The position numbers and the translations under genes are program-made. A stretch of 7,416 nucleotides of DNA from an uncultured Dehalococcoidia bacterium (lineage in GTDB: Bacteria > Chloroflexota > Dehalococcoidia > Tepidiformales > Tepidiformaceae): the NCBI GenBank assembly GCA_937864275.1, contig CALMIW010000721.1, positions 1-7,416 on the forward strand, written 5' to 3'. Below the pieces are notes generated by a model. It did not search any database. It was not told where the DNA came from and saw nothing but the letters and a program-made list of their open reading frames with translations. The first letter of the stretch is position 1, and each line of letters begins with the position of its first letter. Shown here piece by piece: positions 5,650 through 7,416 of the stretch.

Positions 5650-6695
5650 AAGAGGGGGGAGAAGCGATCGGCCACCAGCCGCCGACCGAAGTCCCCGAGT
5701 CGGGCGCGACGCGGAGCGCCGGAGAGTAGCGGCGCCAGCTCGTTCCTCAGGCGCGCGGCACCCGCGGCGGAGCCCTCGCCGATCCCGTACCAGCCCGTCC
5801 AGAGGAACTGGTCCGCCGACGCCGGCGTCAGGGTCCGCCAGAATCCGTTCTCGCCCTGGACCACGAGCGGCGTGCCGTAGGCGAGTGCGCGGAGCGCGGA
5901 GCCCCCCATGCCCAGGGAGATGTCCGCCGCCGCGTAGGCGGGGCGCGGATCGTCCAGCGGCCCGGTGAGGACCACGGTCCCGGCGCCGTACCGTCGATTG
6001 GCGGCGTCGGCCGCGCGCTCGACCTCCCCTCGCGCGGGACCGTCTCCCACCAGGATCAACCGCGCCCCGGTCGCGTCCGCCAGCGCGCCGACGACCTCGA
6101 TCGCGGTGAGAATCCCCTCGAGCTTGAGTTCGTGCGCGAACCGGCCCACGCTGACGATGTTCAGCCCGGTCCCGTCCAGACCGAACCGCTCCCGGAACGC
6201 CGCGGCACCGTCGACGAGCGACGGGTCGTTGAACTCGAGATCCACTGGTGGCTCGAGCAGGTGCGTTCGATGGCGACCGGCGGCCCTCTCGTATTCCCGC
6301 ATCTCGGCGGTCCCCACGACCAGGGGGACGCTGTGGGGTATGAACGGCGGCACGGACATCGACATCACCGTCCCCACCACGGTGAGGGATCGGCTGCCCG
6401 CCGCGGCGAGGACTCCGTCCAGGATCGGCGGCCACTCGTACCCGTGGATCACGTCGATGTGGCGGCGCTCCGCCAATTAGGCCAGGGCCCGCGCGTCGGG
6501 GAACGAGGGACGCCTCCCCTGCGGGGGCGCCTCGACGAATTCCAGGCCCAGCTCGTCGATCCGCTGCCGGAGCGGGCCCGAGCGGCCGAACACCAGGGTC
6601 TCGTGGCCCCGGTCGCGGACCGCGGCGGCCAACTCGATCGCGTTCAGCTGGCTGCCGCCGATCCCCAGTTCATGCGGGTGGACGATGATCCTCAC
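5650..6695 (-). pseudogene. 5' part of a GT4 glycosyltransferase, with an in-frame stop and truncated by the IS
   Basis: It starts at GTG 6693-6695, with the strong ribosome site GAGGAGGTG six bases upstream, and overlaps the flippase stop (GTGA). The first 72 codons give the N-terminal GT-B strand and glycine loop (VRIIVHPHELGIGGSQLNAI). Then TAA at 6477-6479 interrupts the frame, which continues unchanged with LAERRHIDVIHGYEWPP. The donor-binding half follows: NIVSVGRFAHELKLEGI, ARLILVGDGPARGEVERA and ISLGMGGSALRALAYGTPLV, the last being the nucleotide-sugar loop. The reading ends at DRFSPL against the IS at 5649. A restart at the TTG after the stop could make the domain from residue 74 on, but this would lack the first part of the N-terminal fold. 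The gene would have added one sugar to the lipid-linked repeat unit. With a nonsense codon and an IS it is almost certainly inactive. Confidence 0.83.
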
Positions 6696-7416
6696 GCGGG
6701 CACCTCCTCGAGGACGTCGGTGCTCCGGAGCAGGTGGAGGTGGGTCCTCGACGCCCACGCCAACGCGCCGGTGATCGCCAGGGTGACCACGCCCGCCGTC
6801 GTCACCGCGACGAGGGCCTGCGGGTGACCCTGCGCAGCGGCGCGACTCCCAGCCCACACCAGCGTGCCGCCGGCCACCGGGACGAGGGAGGTGCGGATCA
6901 TGGCGCCCAGCCGTATTCCCGCACCGTGCAGCGCCCACCCGTAACAGACGAGGAGGACGAGGATCGCGACCGCGCACTGCGCGGCGGCGACGCCGACGAT
7001 CCCGTGGCGGGACCCCACCACGAGCGCGGGGACCAATGCGGCGAGCCAACACACCTGAATGGTCATGAGGGCGACAGATCGACGCTTGACGGCGAGGAAA
7101 TCGTACGAGAGCTCAAACGCGATGCGGACCGCCGCCTGACACGCGAGCCACTGCAGGGCGGGCGCGGCGGGGGCCCAGATCTCCCCGTACACGAGCGTGA
7201 CGACGGGTTCCGCCGCACCGGCCAGGAACGCGCAGGCGGGCAGCGCCAGAACCAGCACCAGGCGGAACGCCGATCGGAAGTTCCGGTCCATGAGCCGGGC
7301 GTCGTGCTGGATGCGGGCGAACGCGGCCGGTGCCACCGCCCTGATCGGCTGGGAGAAGACGGTGACCGGCCAGCTCGCGAGGTTGAACGCGAGCAGGTAG
7401 AAACCCAGCGCCTGGG
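6692..7416 (-). CDS. Wzx/TuaB-like polysaccharide flippase (MOP superfamily), 5' end missing
   Basis: The frame is open from the right edge to TGA at 6692-6694 and encodes the last 240 residues. The visible start, ALGFYLLAFNLASWPV then VFSQPIRAVAPAAFARIQ, is the conserved loop region of Wzx/TuaB flippases, followed by RSAFRLVLVLALPACAFLAG and VVTLVYGEIWAPAAPALQWL, also typical of the family. About six further hydrophobic helices follow, and the protein ends in a short charged tail. These proteins move undecaprenyl-phosphate-linked repeat units to the outer face of the membrane for polymerisation by Wzy. The stop overlaps the GTG of the next gene (GTGA), and that gene's ribosome site lies inside this coding region, so translation is coupled. 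The internal GTG at 7334-7336 is not the true start, since family-conserved sequence continues upstream of it. Confidence 0.88.
   Translation of the reverse strand, partial: QALGFYLLAFNLASWPVTVFSQPIRAVAPAAFARIQHDARLMDRNFRSAFRLVLVLALPACAFLAGAAEPVVTLVYGEIWAPAAPALQWLACQAAVRIAFELSYDFLAVKRRSVALMTIQVCWLAALVPALVVGSRHGIVGVAAAQCAVAILVLLVCYGWALHGAGIRLGAMIRTSLVPVAGGTLVWAGSRAAAQGHPQALVAVTTAGVVTLAITGALAWASRTHLHLLRSTDVLEEVPA

Noticed and set aside
5407..6435. 342-codon minus-strand frame across the IS end and the glycosyltransferase
   Set aside because: Arg/Gly/Ala-rich out-of-frame translation of the glycosyltransferase that runs over the IS boundary; the correct frame shows clear GT-B motifs.
5571..6476. 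301-codon frame from the TTG after the stop as a complete glycosyltransferase
   Set aside because: It lacks the first GT-B strand and glycine loop, which lie in frame just upstream of the TAA, and it ends in IS sequence instead of its own C-terminus.
1..7416. CRISPR array, tRNA, rRNA, riboswitch, defence system or toxin-antitoxin pair
   Set aside because: No regularly spaced repeats, no RNA-gene signatures and no matching protein families were seen; outside the IS all space is taken by polysaccharide genes and one 114-bp gap.

Overview
This window comes from a high-GC Gram-positive genome. Codons strongly prefer G or C in the third position, GTG and TTG start codons occur, and one gene has a TANNNT -10 box placed for leaderless transcription. 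An actinomycete is likely, probably a mycolic-acid group genus such as Rhodococcus, Gordonia or Dietzia. The genus is inferred from style only. The locus is a Wzx/Wzy-type cell-surface or exopolysaccharide cluster, with both ends cut by the window.

Layout in the direction of transcription on the minus strand, from right to left: the C-terminal part of a Wzx-like flippase (6692 to beyond 7416); a GT-B (GT4-type) glycosyltransferase that is now a pseudogene (6695 down to 3946, interrupted); and a second GT4-like glycosyltransferase (2810-3949). These are joined by stop/start overlaps (GTGA, ATGA), the mark of one translationally coupled operon. A complete IS3-family element (4165-5649, same orientation) sits near the 3' end of the first glycosyltransferase. 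That gene also has an in-frame TAA 72 codons in, so it has been hit twice. Left of this block, a plus-strand gene (1526-2806) encodes a predicted lipoprotein with a glycoside-hydrolase-like TIM barrel. It meets the second glycosyltransferase tail to tail with a 3-nt gap. It diverges from a second minus-strand pair, a Wzz-like chain-length regulator (704-1411) and an O-antigen polymerase/ligase-like membrane protein (1-701, cut by the window edge), separated by 2 nt.

Together the genes would assemble lipid-linked repeat units (glycosyltransferases), flip them (Wzx), polymerise them (Wzy) and set chain length (Wzz). The exported lipoprotein may trim or process the polymer. Because one glycosyltransferase is broken, the polysaccharide in this strain is probably altered or lost unless another enzyme compensates.

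The points most worth checking are: the doubly damaged glycosyltransferase with no clear target-site duplication around the IS; a textbook -1 frameshift signal inside the IS (slippery GGGAAAA, 5-nt spacer, 11-bp hairpin); the unrecognised lipoprotein; and the 114-bp divergent control region with a -10 motif readable on both strands and an 18-nt dyad. I see no tRNA, rRNA, CRISPR array or wholly new system.
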